DNA of 64,000 nt from Bacillus sp. FJAT-28004 (GTDB lineage Bacteria; Bacillota; Bacilli; Paenibacillales; Paenibacillaceae). The notes under the pieces are model-generated. The model searched no databases. It was given only the letters and a program-made list of their open reading frames with translations, and was not told the DNA's origin. The DNA is taken from NCBI RefSeq assembly GCF_001280845.1, contig NZ_LGHP01000002.1:195970-259969 (forward strand), in the 5' to 3' direction. The translations under genes were made by a program, and so were the position numbers. Positions 1 through 8,463 of the stretch are shown piece after piece (within the stretch, counting starts at the first letter, position 1; every line of letters begins with the position of its first letter).

Positions 1-102
1 GGCGGCATTGGCGGTGGCCAAGGAGAAAACCGTGGTAAAGGCGGCGGCATTGGCGGAGGTCAAGGAGAAAACCGTGGTAAAGGCGGCGGCATTGGCGGAG
101 GC
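1..102 (+). repeat. 42-bp tandem repeat inside the Gly-rich gene
   Basis: About two and a half nearly identical 42-bp units (1-39 partial, 40-81, 82-102) encode GGGIGGGQGENRGK. Differences are silent third-position changes such as GGT/GGA and GGC/GGT, which fits selection on the protein repeat. More copies probably lie upstream of the window. Confidence 0.75.
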
Positions 103-228
103 CAAAACAACAATCAAGGAATTGGAGGAGGCAACTCCAACAACCAAGGCAACAGCGGTCCTTCTGAGAATCAAGGCAAAGGCGGCGCTCAAAAGGAAAA
201 CCAAGGTCCAAATGGAAGTCAGCAGTAA
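1..228 (+). CDS. C-terminal end of a Gly/Asn/Gln-rich repeat protein (5' truncated by window)
   Basis: The frame beginning at base 1 is open for 75 codons and stops with TAA at 226-228. It encodes a low-complexity tail made of a 14-residue repeat, GGGIGGGQGENRGK, which then degenerates into Asn/Gln/Gly-rich sequence ending PNGSQQ. The DNA repeat has a 42-bp period (units starting near 1, 40 and 82). A strong terminator follows 24 bases after the stop. Such Gly-rich tails occur in secreted, cell-surface and spore-associated proteins, but nothing here fixes the function. The reading frame was chosen because its repeat is regular at the protein level and its stop sits just before the terminator. 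An overlapping frame (8-244) gives an Ala/Lys/Glu-rich peptide that I regard as an artefact of the same repeat. Confidence 0.6.
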   Translation, partial: GGIGGGQGENRGKGGGIGGGQGENRGKGGGIGGGQNNNQGIGGGNSNNQGNSGPSENQGKGGAQKENQGPNGSQQ

Positions 229-251
229 GCAGCTCGTTGCATAGAATTAGA

Positions 252-288
252 AGCAAAAAGGACCTCACAGAGTGAGGTCCTTTTTGCT
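252..288 (+). terminator. Intrinsic terminator
   Basis: Perfect 17-bp inverted repeat (252-268 with 272-288) with a 3-base loop. The stem is closed by A-rich and T-rich ends, so it could work in both directions. It ends the Gly-rich repeat gene. Confidence 0.85.
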
Positions 289-456
289 TTGCCAGTGGTA
301 TCTGCATAAAAAAGATTGCAGCGTTTAATTACCTAATATCAATCACAACGAACCCACCATAACTTGGATCTGTTAGACTTTTTATGGGATTTAGGATATG
401 ATTCTATCGAATAATTAAATAGAGTAGCAGCTATGCTCTTAAGGGAGAGGGATGTC

Positions 457-2082
457 GTGAGGTTACGGGGAAAAACGACAATGCTTATTGGAATTTTAAT
501 GTTGTTTATGTTGGGAACAGTTATGCAGGCGTTTGCTTATGATGCGCAATTAAAACCTTATCGCGATGTGCCGGAGAAGGATTGGGCAGCCGAATCTATT
601 TATCGGTTAGTCGCTCTAGGCGTCGTTTCTGGATATGCGGACGGATCATTTCGGCCGAATGCTGAGCTTACGAGAGAGGCGTTCGTTAAGCTGTTAGTAG
701 AATCTGTTAAACCAGTGGTAGATAAAGAGAAGCGAGCACAGCTCTCTGACGTAGCCAAAGATCGCTGGTCCTACAGCTTCATTAAGTCGGCATATGATGC
801 TGGCTGGTTGGATTTACTTATCGTTAATGGGAAATTTAGTCCTAGTCAAAGCATCAAGCGTGAGGAAGTAGCGGCATTAACTGCCTTTGCGCTGCTGCAA
901 GAAAAAACCGCAGAAGAGAAGCAACAGTGGTTAGAAGCAGGCTGGCTGGAAGCTAGCAAGCAAGCCTCCTTTGGAGATATGAATCAAATGGATAAGGTAC
1001 TCGCTCCTTACGTGCTAAGGACTTATGCGGATTCCATTATGCAAGGTGACAATAATGGCTTATTTCTTCCGAAAAAATCATTATCGCGCCGCGAAGCAGC
1101 GGCAATTGTGGATCGGATGATCGGCTTCCGCAGTAAAGAACATCAGCTCGAGGTTTCAGTTTTTTATGCTGCAGGTGGACCTTACAAAAAACAGGAACGA
1201 TTCGCAGCGACTGATGAGGTTATCTTTGATTGGGCGAAACTTGATTACCAAGGAGAAGGTAAAGCATCCGTTGCCTTTTCACCGCCGAGTGATTGGAAAC
1301 AGACCATTACTGCGGCAGAGGCAAGCAAGTCTACGAAGACGTTGATGATCTTTGGGAATACTACTCTATCAAAGCTAGGCGAATTTTTATTGGACGCTGA
1401 AGCTCGCAAAGTATTTGCTGCTTCCGTGGGTGAGGTTATCGCTAATCCTTTGTACGGTTTTGACCGGGTAGCCATTGACTTTGAAGGCCTTATACCTGCA
1501 ACGTACAAAGAGCCGCTCATGGAGCTGCTCCGTGGCATCAAGGAAAATCTAAGCAATGAAGTATCAATGACCGTTGTCGTTCCGCCATCCTATTATTATC
1601 ATGGCTATGATTATAAGCAGATAGGTGAGCTAGCGGATCAGGTTGTCCTAATGGCCTATGAGTTTACCTATGCAGAAGATGGGCTGCCATCTGCTCCGCT
1701 TACACTAGTGGGCGATTCTGTACGTGATATACTATCGTATATCCCAGCAGATAAGCTGCTGCTAGGTATATCCAAACAAGCTAACCAATGGACAACAAGG
1801 GTAGACGGAACCGTTGAATTTTTCCGCTCACCGTCGATTGCCGCAGTAGAAAGCCGATTAGCTGCTGCCGGTACAAAATCTGTCATGTCACTGCCGTACT
1901 TTTTGAATCAAATCACGTTTACTGATGATAGAGGCTCGCACCTGCTTTGGTATGAGAATGAGCAGAGCATTCAAGCCAAAATGCGTTTAGCGAAAGATTT
2001 TGGACTGCGCGGTGTTGCGGTTTGGCAGATCAATCAGCTGACGGATAAAGATTGGACAGTGATCTCTTCCTTTTATAAGTAG
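457..2082 (+). CDS. S-layer-anchored GH18-type glycoside hydrolase (chitinase/YaaH-like)
   Basis: A 541-residue exported protein. A signal peptide (about residues 1-28, ending near QAFA) is followed by three SLH motifs (roughly 30-75, 90-138 and 162-215), which bind pyruvylated cell-wall polymer, and a C-terminal GH18-type TIM barrel (about 230-541). The catalytic strand reads FDRVAIDFEG and keeps the terminal Glu of the DxxDxDxE motif, although the first acidic positions are changed. Related SLH-GH18 and YaaH/YdhD proteins act on peptidoglycan or chitin-like glycans in vegetative wall or spore cortex; the substrate is not shown here. GTG at 457 was chosen because AGGGAGAGG lies 7 bases upstream. 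An ATG at 433 in the same frame has no ribosome-binding site and adds eight charged residues before the signal peptide. Confidence 0.8.
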   Translation: MRLRGKTTMLIGILMLFMLGTVMQAFAYDAQLKPYRDVPEKDWAAESIYRLVALGVVSGYADGSFRPNAELTREAFVKLLVESVKPVVDKEKRAQLSDVAKDRWSYSFIKSAYDAGWLDLLIVNGKFSPSQSIKREEVAALTAFALLQEKTAEEKQQWLEAGWLEASKQASFGDMNQMDKVLAPYVLRTYADSIMQGDNNGLFLPKKSLSRREAAAIVDRMIGFRSKEHQLEVSVFYAAGGPYKKQERFAATDEVIFDWAKLDYQGEGKASVAFSPPSDWKQTITAAEASKSTKTLMIFGNTTLSKLGEFLLDAEARKVFAASVGEVIANPLYGFDRVAIDFEGLIPATYKEPLMELLRGIKENLSNEVSMTVVVPPSYYYHGYDYKQIGELADQVVLMAYEFTYAEDGLPSAPLTLVGDSVRDILSYIPADKLLLGISKQANQWTTRVDGTVEFFRSPSIAAVESRLAAAGTKSVMSLPYFLNQITFTDDRGSHLLWYENEQSIQAKMRLAKDFGLRGVAVWQINQLTDKDWTVISSFYK

Positions 2083-2117
2083 ACTCGACGTTAAACGAAT
2101 GAAATACAGAGCATGTG

Positions 2118-2164
2118 AAAATAGGACTGAACAGTGCTTTATGGCTGCTCCGTCCTATTTTTTT
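2118..2164 (+). terminator. Intrinsic terminator
   Basis: AAAATAGGAC (2118-2127) pairs with GTCCTATTTT (2152-2161), with further T residues after it. It closes the SLH-GH18 gene and lies between it and the convergent araC-type gene. Confidence 0.7.
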
Positions 2165-2227
2165 GTAACTAGTGAAGTCAGGTCCTTAGTTTTATACCCT
2201 TATACCTTAGTTTCTTACATCGTTACT

Positions 2228-3118
2228 TTATGAATGCGCTTTTATAATGATATTAGCGGGAGGAAGTAACCTTTGGTCCGAGTAGGCTGCCCGATAATCG
2301 GTGGGGGTGAGACTCGTTTCTTTGCGGAAAAATTTCGTGAAATGATTCGTTTCTTTAAAGCCGGATTGATCCGCAACTTCCTTAATACTAAGCGAGGTTG
2401 TCGTTAAAAGCTGCTTGGCACGATCCGTTCGTTTGCGGCTGACGTATTTAAGCGGCGGCAGGCCGAAATGTTTTTTGAAATAGGAACTGAAATAGTTCGG
2501 ATGAAGATGGACGGACTCGGCCATTTGGTCGATGCTAATGCTCGTATGAAGTCGGCTGTCCACATATTGCTGAATGACTCGCAATCGGTTCATTTCCTCT
2601 GTCCGGTGCTGAAGCACTTGAATCGGAACGGATTCAAGGAAGCAGCTTACGATTTCAAGCAGCACAGCTTTCTCGCGCAGCCTGGCGACGATAGAGTCTT
2701 GTGCATGCCATGCAATCAGCTCTTGGAACAAACCTGTCATGCTGCTCACATCCTCCAAGTTGATGCAAAGAGGAACGCCAATCCACTGAAATAGATCAAG
2801 AGGGCCCGCCATGATATTGAAGTGGCACCAATATTTTAAGTAAGGTCGATTGTTTAAGGTAGAGAAGGAAACGGTTGTATGAGCAGGAGTTAGAAACAAC
2901 TGTCCTGGCTTAGGATAATAATCATCGTTGCCGATTCGAATCCAGCCATCTCCCTCACAAATAAAATACAGCTTATTGTATTCGGGAACGGATTCCGTTT
3001 CTCCCCAATTAAAGGATACTTGCGTTTTATGCGCCATTAGCAAATTCAACTGCAGCGATTGCAGCAAATCGGATAATGCATTTTGTTCGCTTGTTCTATT
3101 CACCTGCGGCACCGCCAT
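2228..3118 (-). CDS. AraC-family transcriptional regulator with cupin-like sensor domain
   Basis: A 296-residue regulator. The N-terminal part (about 30-165) resembles the AraC-type cupin ligand-binding domain. Residues about 188-285 form the double helix-turn-helix, visible as ISIDQMAESVHLHPNYFSSY and, for the second helix-turn-helix, LSIKEVADQSGF followed by HFTKFFRKETSLTP. It is divergent from the GH95 hydrolase gene, 83 bases away, the usual layout for a local activator of a sugar-hydrolase gene, so it probably responds to a fucose- or galactose-type sugar. The ribosome-binding site before the ATG at 3118 is weak, so the exact start is less certain than the frame. Confidence 0.85.
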   Translation of the reverse strand: MAVPQVNRTSEQNALSDLLQSLQLNLLMAHKTQVSFNWGETESVPEYNKLYFICEGDGWIRIGNDDYYPKPGQLFLTPAHTTVSFSTLNNRPYLKYWCHFNIMAGPLDLFQWIGVPLCINLEDVSSMTGLFQELIAWHAQDSIVARLREKAVLLEIVSCFLESVPIQVLQHRTEEMNRLRVIQQYVDSRLHTSISIDQMAESVHLHPNYFSSYFKKHFGLPPLKYVSRKRTDRAKQLLTTTSLSIKEVADQSGFKETNHFTKFFRKETSLTPTDYRAAYSDQRLLPPANIIIKAHS

Positions 3119-3201
3119 CCGATGTTTTTTGAGGAATTACTAATATAGTAATGGATTGTTCTGATAAATAAAAGATTAGGATATGAAAAGGGGAATGGAA
3201 G

Positions 3202-5511
3202 ATGGCGTCTCATGAAGAAAATCGTTTGTGGTACAAACAAGCTGCCTCCGTATGGGAGGAAGCTTTGCCTGTAGGCAACGGAAAGCTGGGCGGCATGGTA
3301 TTTGGAGATACTCGGAATGAACGAATTGCTTTGAATGAAGACAGCGTCTGGTACGGCGGGCCGCGTGATCGTAACAATCCAGATGCGCTGAAGCATTTGC
3401 CGATCATTCGGGAGCTTCTCATAGAGGGACGGCTGCACGAGGCACATGAACTATCCGCGATGGCATTATCCGGTGTACCCGAGACGCAGCGCCATTATAT
3501 GCCGCTTGGAGACTTGCAGATAAGCTGCAGGTACCAAACGGATGAGAGTGAGCGCGATTATGTCCGTGCACTTGATCTAACAAATGGCCTTGCCACCGTA
3601 CAATACAAGAAGGGAGAAGTTAGCTATCATCGTGAAACGTTCGCGAGTTTCCCTGACGAAGCGCTGATTACAAGACTGACAGCGGACCAACCTGGAAACA
3701 TCAGCTTTACAGCTCGTTTGCTGCGCGGTAGCAATCGTTACTATGATGAGCTGGTGAAAGCAGATGAGAATACGATCGTGATGCGCGGGATGTGCGGCGG
3801 TTCAGGTGGCTCTGAATTCCGAACTGCTTTGCGCGCGGTTGCGGATGGCGGCTCAGTGTCTATAATTGGCGAGCATCTCATCGTGGAAGGCGCCAATAGC
3901 GTAACACTTGTACTAACTGCAGCAACATCTTTTCGCCATGTTGATCCGGAGGCATATGTCTTGCGAACAGGCGAGAGGGCAGCTTTAATGAGCTATGAAG
4001 TGCTGAAAGCTCGCCATATTCAGGATTTCACCTCATTATCAGCGAGGGTGAAGCTTCGTTTAACGGATGCTGCGCGTTCGAGTGTTGCCGATGTGCCTAC
4101 AAATGAGCGATTGAGGTTAGTCCAAGAGGGCAAGGCTGATGTAGGATTAATGGCTTTATACTATCAATTTGGCCGTTACTTGCTAATATCGAGCAGTCGG
4201 CAAGGATCGCTGCCTGCCAATTTGCAAGGCATCTGGAACGAGAAAATGCTGCCGCCTTGGGATAGCAAATATACGATAAATATTAATACGCAAATGAATT
4301 ATTGGCCGGCAGAAGCGGGCAATCTAGCTGAATGCCATGAGCCATTATTTGATTTAATTGAACGGATGCGTGAACCTGGGAGGATAACCGCCAAAGCGAT
4401 GTACGATTGTGGAGGTTTTGTTGCTCACCATAATACCGACATTTGGGGCGATACTGCTCCTCAAGATATTTATTTACCAGCATCATACTGGACTCTTGGT
4501 GCTGCTTGGCTTTGCCTACACTTGTGGGAGCATTACGAGTACGGGCTCGATAACGCTTTTCTTGAACGCATATATCCGACTTTAAAGGAGTCGGCACAAT
4601 TTTTTGTGGATTTCTTGACGGAAACGGAGAATGGTTTGCTCGTTTTGAATCCTTCTGTTTCTCCGGAGAATACATACGTATTGCCAAGCGGACAGTCCGG
4701 TACGCTATGCATCGGTGCATCGATGGACAGTCAAATTTTATATGAATTGTTTACGGCATGCGCAGAAGCAGCGAAAACGCTCGGCATCTACCCATCAGAG
4801 CAGCAGCAATGGGAGAATATAAGAGCCCGTTTGCCGGAGCCTGCTATCGGCAAGCATGGGCAAATTCAAGAATGGATGGAGGATTACGAGGAAGCGGAGC
4901 CTGGACACCGTCATATCTCACATTTGTTCGCACTGCATCCCGGCAAGCGCTTTACAGTCAGAGGAACGCCAGAATGGGCAGCAGCTGCAAGAGTAACACT
5001 AGATCGAAGGCTTGCGAGCGGCGGCGGTCATACGGGCTGGAGCAGAGCTTGGATTATTAATTTCTGGGCAAGACTTGAGGATGGCGAGAAGGCGTATGTT
5101 AATGTGCAAGAGCTGCTAGGCCATTCAACACTGCCAAATCTATTTGATAATCATCCTCCTTTCCAAATAGATGGGAATTTCGGCGGTGCAGCAGGCATAA
5201 CGGAAATGCTGCTTCAATGTCATGCGGGAAGTCTTCATGTATTGCCAGCATTGCCTGAGGCATGGGTAGATGGAGAAGTGACTGGCCTTCGTGCAAGAGG
5301 TGGCTTCGAGGTTGATATTCGTTGGTCAAATGGCTTGCTTGCTGAAGCACGTATTCGAGCGTCTGCAGCTAATAGCTGTATCGTTCAAAGCAGCAGCTCG
5401 CTAGTGGTGATGAGAGATGGTCACGAGGTGAAAGACGTAATCAACAAAGAGGGGCTCGTATCATGGACGGTTAGTGCTGGAAGCGAGTACGTGCTTACTC
5501 CGAGCTTGTAG
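3202..5511 (+). CDS. GH95 family glycoside hydrolase (alpha-L-fucosidase/alpha-L-galactosidase type)
   Basis: A 769-residue protein that matches GH95 along its whole length: N-terminal beta-sandwich with LPVGNGKLGGMVFG and LNEDSVWYGGP, then an (alpha/alpha)6 barrel and a C-terminal beta region. GH95 enzymes are inverting alpha-1,2-L-fucosidases or alpha-L-galactosidases. Likely catalytic residues, by analogy with the Bifidobacterium fucosidase AfcA, are Asn360 and Asn362 (NINTQMNYWP), Glu489 (SVSPEN) and Asp657 (QIDGNFGG). No signal peptide is visible, so it probably acts in the cytoplasm on imported oligosaccharides. AGGGGA precedes the ATG. It is divergent from the AraC regulator, its likely controller. 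Fucosidase or galactosidase specificity cannot be decided by eye. Confidence 0.88.
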   Translation: MASHEENRLWYKQAASVWEEALPVGNGKLGGMVFGDTRNERIALNEDSVWYGGPRDRNNPDALKHLPIIRELLIEGRLHEAHELSAMALSGVPETQRHYMPLGDLQISCRYQTDESERDYVRALDLTNGLATVQYKKGEVSYHRETFASFPDEALITRLTADQPGNISFTARLLRGSNRYYDELVKADENTIVMRGMCGGSGGSEFRTALRAVADGGSVSIIGEHLIVEGANSVTLVLTAATSFRHVDPEAYVLRTGERAALMSYEVLKARHIQDFTSLSARVKLRLTDAARSSVADVPTNERLRLVQEGKADVGLMALYYQFGRYLLISSSRQGSLPANLQGIWNEKMLPPWDSKYTININTQMNYWPAEAGNLAECHEPLFDLIERMREPGRITAKAMYDCGGFVAHHNTDIWGDTAPQDIYLPASYWTLGAAWLCLHLWEHYEYGLDNAFLERIYPTLKESAQFFVDFLTETENGLLVLNPSVSPENTYVLPSGQSGTLCIGASMDSQILYELFTACAEAAKTLGIYPSEQQQWENIRARLPEPAIGKHGQIQEWMEDYEEAEPGHRHISHLFALHPGKRFTVRGTPEWAAAARVTLDRRLASGGGHTGWSRAWIINFWARLEDGEKAYVNVQELLGHSTLPNLFDNHPPFQIDGNFGGAAGITEMLLQCHAGSLHVLPALPEAWVDGEVTGLRARGGFEVDIRWSNGLLAEARIRASAANSCIVQSSSSLVVMRDGHEVKDVINKEGLVSWTVSAGSEYVLTPSL

Positions 5512-5520
5512 AGTTTAATC

Positions 5521-5568
5521 AAAGAAACCAGCTGCACTTATTGAAGGGTGCAGCTGGTTTCTTTGTTT
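5521..5568 (+). terminator. Intrinsic terminator
   Basis: Perfect 17-bp inverted repeat (5521-5537 with 5548-5564) followed by TTTG. It ends the GH95 gene. Confidence 0.85.
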
Positions 5569-5570
5569 TG

Positions 5571-6110
5571 TTAGATTTTCTCTGATGAAACCGTACTGCG
5601 CTTGAAAGCTTTGCCTATTCGTTGGACGCCCTCATAAATTTGTTGATCATTTAGATGTCCATATCCAAGCAGTATCCGGTTATTAGGCAATAAGGCTGCA
5701 AATATGGACTCTTCTTTCAGTCGGTTCATGAATTGATCCGGAAGCTGCTCGTCAAACTGAACGACTAAATGCAATCCGGCCGCTCGGCCACATATCCGAT
5801 ATGGCATGTCTATTTGGTCGTTTAGAGCTTCAAGGAGGAGCTGGCGTCTCCGTTCGTAATAATTATTTGTTCCGGCTTGCTGATGACTCCTCTTGATATC
5901 CACAGTTGTTTGGCTAACAGACGGCGTAATTCCAAATCGCCAGAGGGATCTCCATACCCTAATTCAGCAATGGAGGAATCCATACATACTTTTTGCAGAA
6001 TGGAGCCCCATTTTTTCATAGGAAATAGATTCAGTGCTGGAAGGCCGGTACGAAACGAGATGAAATCGAACGCCGATTCTGATGCGAAATGGCAAATCAA
6101 CGCTCCGAGT
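5571..6110 (-). pseudogene. Remnant of a MocR/PdxR-type regulator (GntR-aminotransferase fusion)
   Basis: Two frames on the minus strand carry pieces of the aminotransferase-like domain of MocR regulators. The upstream piece (6100 down to about 5860) holds ISFRTGLPALNLFPMKKW, LGYGDPSGDLELRRLLA and PEQIIITNG. The downstream piece (about 5870 to 5571) holds YYERRRQLLLEALND, AGLHLVVQF and ILLGYGHL and ends normally with a stop. The middle of the domain, including the region of the PLP-binding lysine, is missing, and the two parts join out of frame. No GntR winged helix is found upstream, where the repeat array begins. It is therefore a decayed gene with an internal deletion and a lost N-terminus. 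Confidence 0.7.
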
Positions 6111-6165
6111 CGGGAGAAAGGATTTTTTATTTTTACTGCTGAAAGCGTTTCTCGGGATGTTACTA

Positions 6166-6726
6166 CACTTGTGCACCTAGTTACGCCAATTAGTTAAAAG
6201 CAGGTGTACTTCTGTGCTTATTCACACTCCACGCACGGTACACGCACGGTACACTCTTGCTTCACGCACACTCCCGTGCGTTCAGCCGCCACTCCCTAAA
6301 AAAGCCGAGAATACAAAGCTGGCTAGCCAAGCTAGCTAAGTGAGCACCCCGCTTAGCCGCAGCAGCTTCATCTAAGCGCATAAATGCACCTATTCTGCCA
6401 ACTACTTTTCAAATCTGCGCAAATAGATGCACTTGTGCACCTATTTGCTCCATTTTCATCTGATTAGTTAAAAATAGGTGCACTTCTGCGCTTATTCACA
6501 CTTCACGCGCGGTGCACACACGGAACACTCTCGCTTCCCGCACAATCCCGCACATCCAGCCGCCACTCTCTTCAAAAAAAACGAGAATAAAAAGCTGGCT
6601 AGCCAAGCTAGTTATGTGAGCACCCCGCTTAAACGCAGCAGCTTCATCTAAGCGCATAAATGCACCTAATCCGCCAACTACTTTTCAAATCTGCGCAACT
6701 AGATGCACTTGTGCATCTAGTTGCGC
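6166..6726. repeat. Tandem duplication of a ~270-bp palindrome-bearing intergenic repeat
   Basis: A unit starting at CACTTGTGCAC (6166) recurs at 6430 and again, partially, at 6706, giving periods of 264 and 276 bases. Each unit holds the same order of landmarks: ATTAGTTAAAA, CTTATTCACAC, CAGCCGCCACTC, AGCTGGCTAGCCAAGCTAG, GTGAGCACCCCGCTTA, and CTTCATCTAAGCGCATAAATG. No open frame is shared between the copies, so this is a non-coding repeat. It occupies most of the space between the MocR remnant and the EamA remnant. Confidence 0.8.
6693..6726. repeat. Perfect 16-bp-arm palindrome ending the repeat array
   Basis: GCGCAACTAGATGCAC (6693-6708) and its exact reverse complement (6711-6726) are separated by TT. 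An imperfect version lies at 6415-6448, where an A-T pair replaces a C-G pair in both arms. It could fold as a hairpin on either strand. Confidence 0.85.
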
Positions 6727-6737
6727 CATTTCTCTTC

Positions 6738-7079
6738 CGCGTACTTATGCTTTATGGCCTGCGATCAGCGCTCGCAACGGAAGCAGGCATCATCACGAGC
6801 CTAACTCCGGCAGCACTAGCTTTCCTTTTGTATATTTTTTAAAAAGAAAAATTAACGAATCCGATTAAAATAGGCATCATTTGCTCCATACTGGGTGTTG
6901 TTAGCATTCAGGCGCCTGGATGGCTGCATCCATCCTTAGCACCTCCGCCACATGCTTCGTATATCGGACTTTTGCTCATTTTAGGAGCTTTTGTTTGCTT
7001 AGGTATATGGCAGGTTTCTAAGAGTGATTCATTGGCGCCGCGCAAGCTGAAAAGAATTCATAAAAGCAGCAGCGCTTAA
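6738..7079 (+). pseudogene. Fragment of an EamA-family (DMT) transporter
   Basis: The frame through 6738-7079 encodes an EamA-like stretch: LRSALATEAGIITSLTPAAL, then an in-frame TAA at 6840-6842 where the family usually has the Leu of a FLKEKL motif, then KEKLTNPIKIGIICSILGVV and a further membrane segment. Both ends of the transporter are missing. The frame finally stops at 7077-7079. This is an internal piece (about transmembrane segments 3 to 6) of a 10-helix metabolite exporter disrupted by a nonsense codon. It lies divergent from the MocR remnant, the arrangement commonly seen for MocR regulators and EamA transporters. Confidence 0.6.
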
Positions 7080-7182
7080 TGCTTAAAAGTATCAATTCTC
7101 ACATTATTGAATCTCCATTGTTTCACACCCTATACATATGGGATAATTAATGTGGAACGATCATCAGGAATGGAGCTTGTAT

Positions 7183-8463
7183 ATGAACAAATTCAGTATT
7201 AAGAAGAAAGCGGATTTAGCGCTGCTTTTCTCAGCTATCGGAATATTAGCAGCGTTTCCCTTTCATGATACTTTTGTTGGAGGACTATTATTTTCCTTAT
7301 TCAGTGCTGCAACGATAGGCGGACTGGCAGATTCCTTTGCGGTTAGCGCATTGTTTGGAAATCCTTTGCAAATAAAGTGGCCGGTCTGGATGGGCACAAA
7401 CATCATTTCTCGGAACCGGGAGCGCTTGATAGGCGAGCTTGTCCAAATGGTTCAAAATGAATTGTTAACCATCCCGAATATTAGGGAAAGGCTGGACGAA
7501 TACAATATTGCGGACGTTCTTGTTACATATCTAAGGCAGCATGGCGGCGAAGATGGCGTGAATGACATTTTGCAGCAGGTGGCAGATGATGTGATCACGA
7601 CGATTGATTTACAGGAATTGGCCAAAACCGTCCAGACATTTTTACTCGAGCATGCCGATACGATTCCTGTAGCAGACATTGCTGCTGATGCAGGTGATTG
7701 GACCATTAGAAATGGTTATGACGATCGTATTATCGAATTTATGATTCCAGAGCTTATAAAGATCGTAAAATCAGCACCATTCGGCGCGGTCGTAGGCCAA
7801 ATTGTTGATTCTGCCATTCGTTCCTACGAAGGCGATAAGTTTAGAAGGAAGCTAATCGATTTCTCCGCGGGGCTGGAAGCGGCGAATATTAGCGGGCGAT
7901 TGCAGGAGTGGCTGGTATCATTTTTACAGAAATTCCATGCTGAAGACCATCCGCAGCGAAAGCAAATAAAAGCTTTTATTGAGCAATTTGTAACACGGCT
8001 TCGTACGGATGAACAATTGCGCAGCCGGATAGAAGCGGGCAAAACAAACCTGTTAGCATCTGTTAAGGATGATATTAAGCTTGATGTATTTATACAGCGG
8101 GGGTTGGAATCTATTCGACTCGCTGCCGCTTCGAATGCGGAAGGCCAGCAAGTGCGCTATCCTTGGATTAAGGACAAAGTCCAAGAAGGAATAACGTATG
8201 TAGAGGGAAATACAGAGCTGCTCACTCGTCTGGATCAATATATAAAGACTACATTGCTGAAATGGATGGAGCAGAAGCATTCCTACATTGGCAAAATGGT
8301 TACGGATAAGCTGAACAGCTTCTCTGAAGAAGAGCTTATCGAGCTTGTTAAAGAGAAAGCGGGACGCGACTTGCAATATATTCGGATAAATGGAATCGGA
8401 ATCGGAGCGCTTATCGGCGTAGTCCTGCATCTAGCGACCTTTTGGATTGGAGGGCGAGCTTAA
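7183..8463 (+). CDS. DUF445 family membrane protein (first of a tandem pair)
   Basis: A 426-residue protein of the DUF445 family (YjiN/YheB-like). It has two N-terminal membrane segments (about 10-50, with the conserved GGLADSFAVSALFG), a long helical soluble region, and a C-terminal membrane helix (GIGIGALIGVVLHLATFWI) preceded by the family's DLQYIRINGIG. The biochemical role of the family is unknown. ATG at 7183 was chosen because GGAG lies 7 bases upstream; an in-frame ATG at 7150 has no convincing ribosome-binding site. The next gene starts immediately after its stop, so the two are co-transcribed. Confidence 0.85.
   Translation: MNKFSIKKKADLALLFSAIGILAAFPFHDTFVGGLLFSLFSAATIGGLADSFAVSALFGNPLQIKWPVWMGTNIISRNRERLIGELVQMVQNELLTIPNIRERLDEYNIADVLVTYLRQHGGEDGVNDILQQVADDVITTIDLQELAKTVQTFLLEHADTIPVADIAADAGDWTIRNGYDDRIIEFMIPELIKIVKSAPFGAVVGQIVDSAIRSYEGDKFRRKLIDFSAGLEAANISGRLQEWLVSFLQKFHAEDHPQRKQIKAFIEQFVTRLRTDEQLRSRIEAGKTNLLASVKDDIKLDVFIQRGLESIRLAAASNAEGQQVRYPWIKDKVQEGITYVEGNTELLTRLDQYIKTTLLKWMEQKHSYIGKMVTDKLNSFSEEELIELVKEKAGRDLQYIRINGIGIGALIGVVLHLATFWIGGRA

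Noticed and set aside
8..244. Ala/Lys/Glu-rich 78-residue open frame
   Set aside because: It is the wrong frame of the Gly-rich repeat; it runs past the real stop at 226-228 and has no ribosome-binding site.
6166..6726. Insertion sequence or transposon
   Set aside because: No transposase frame, no target duplication and no terminal inverted repeats spanning the whole element; it is better called a palindromic tandem repeat.
6660..6842. A 60-residue plus-strand gene
   Set aside because: Its first half is repeat sequence and its second half is the EamA fragment; it is not an independent gene.
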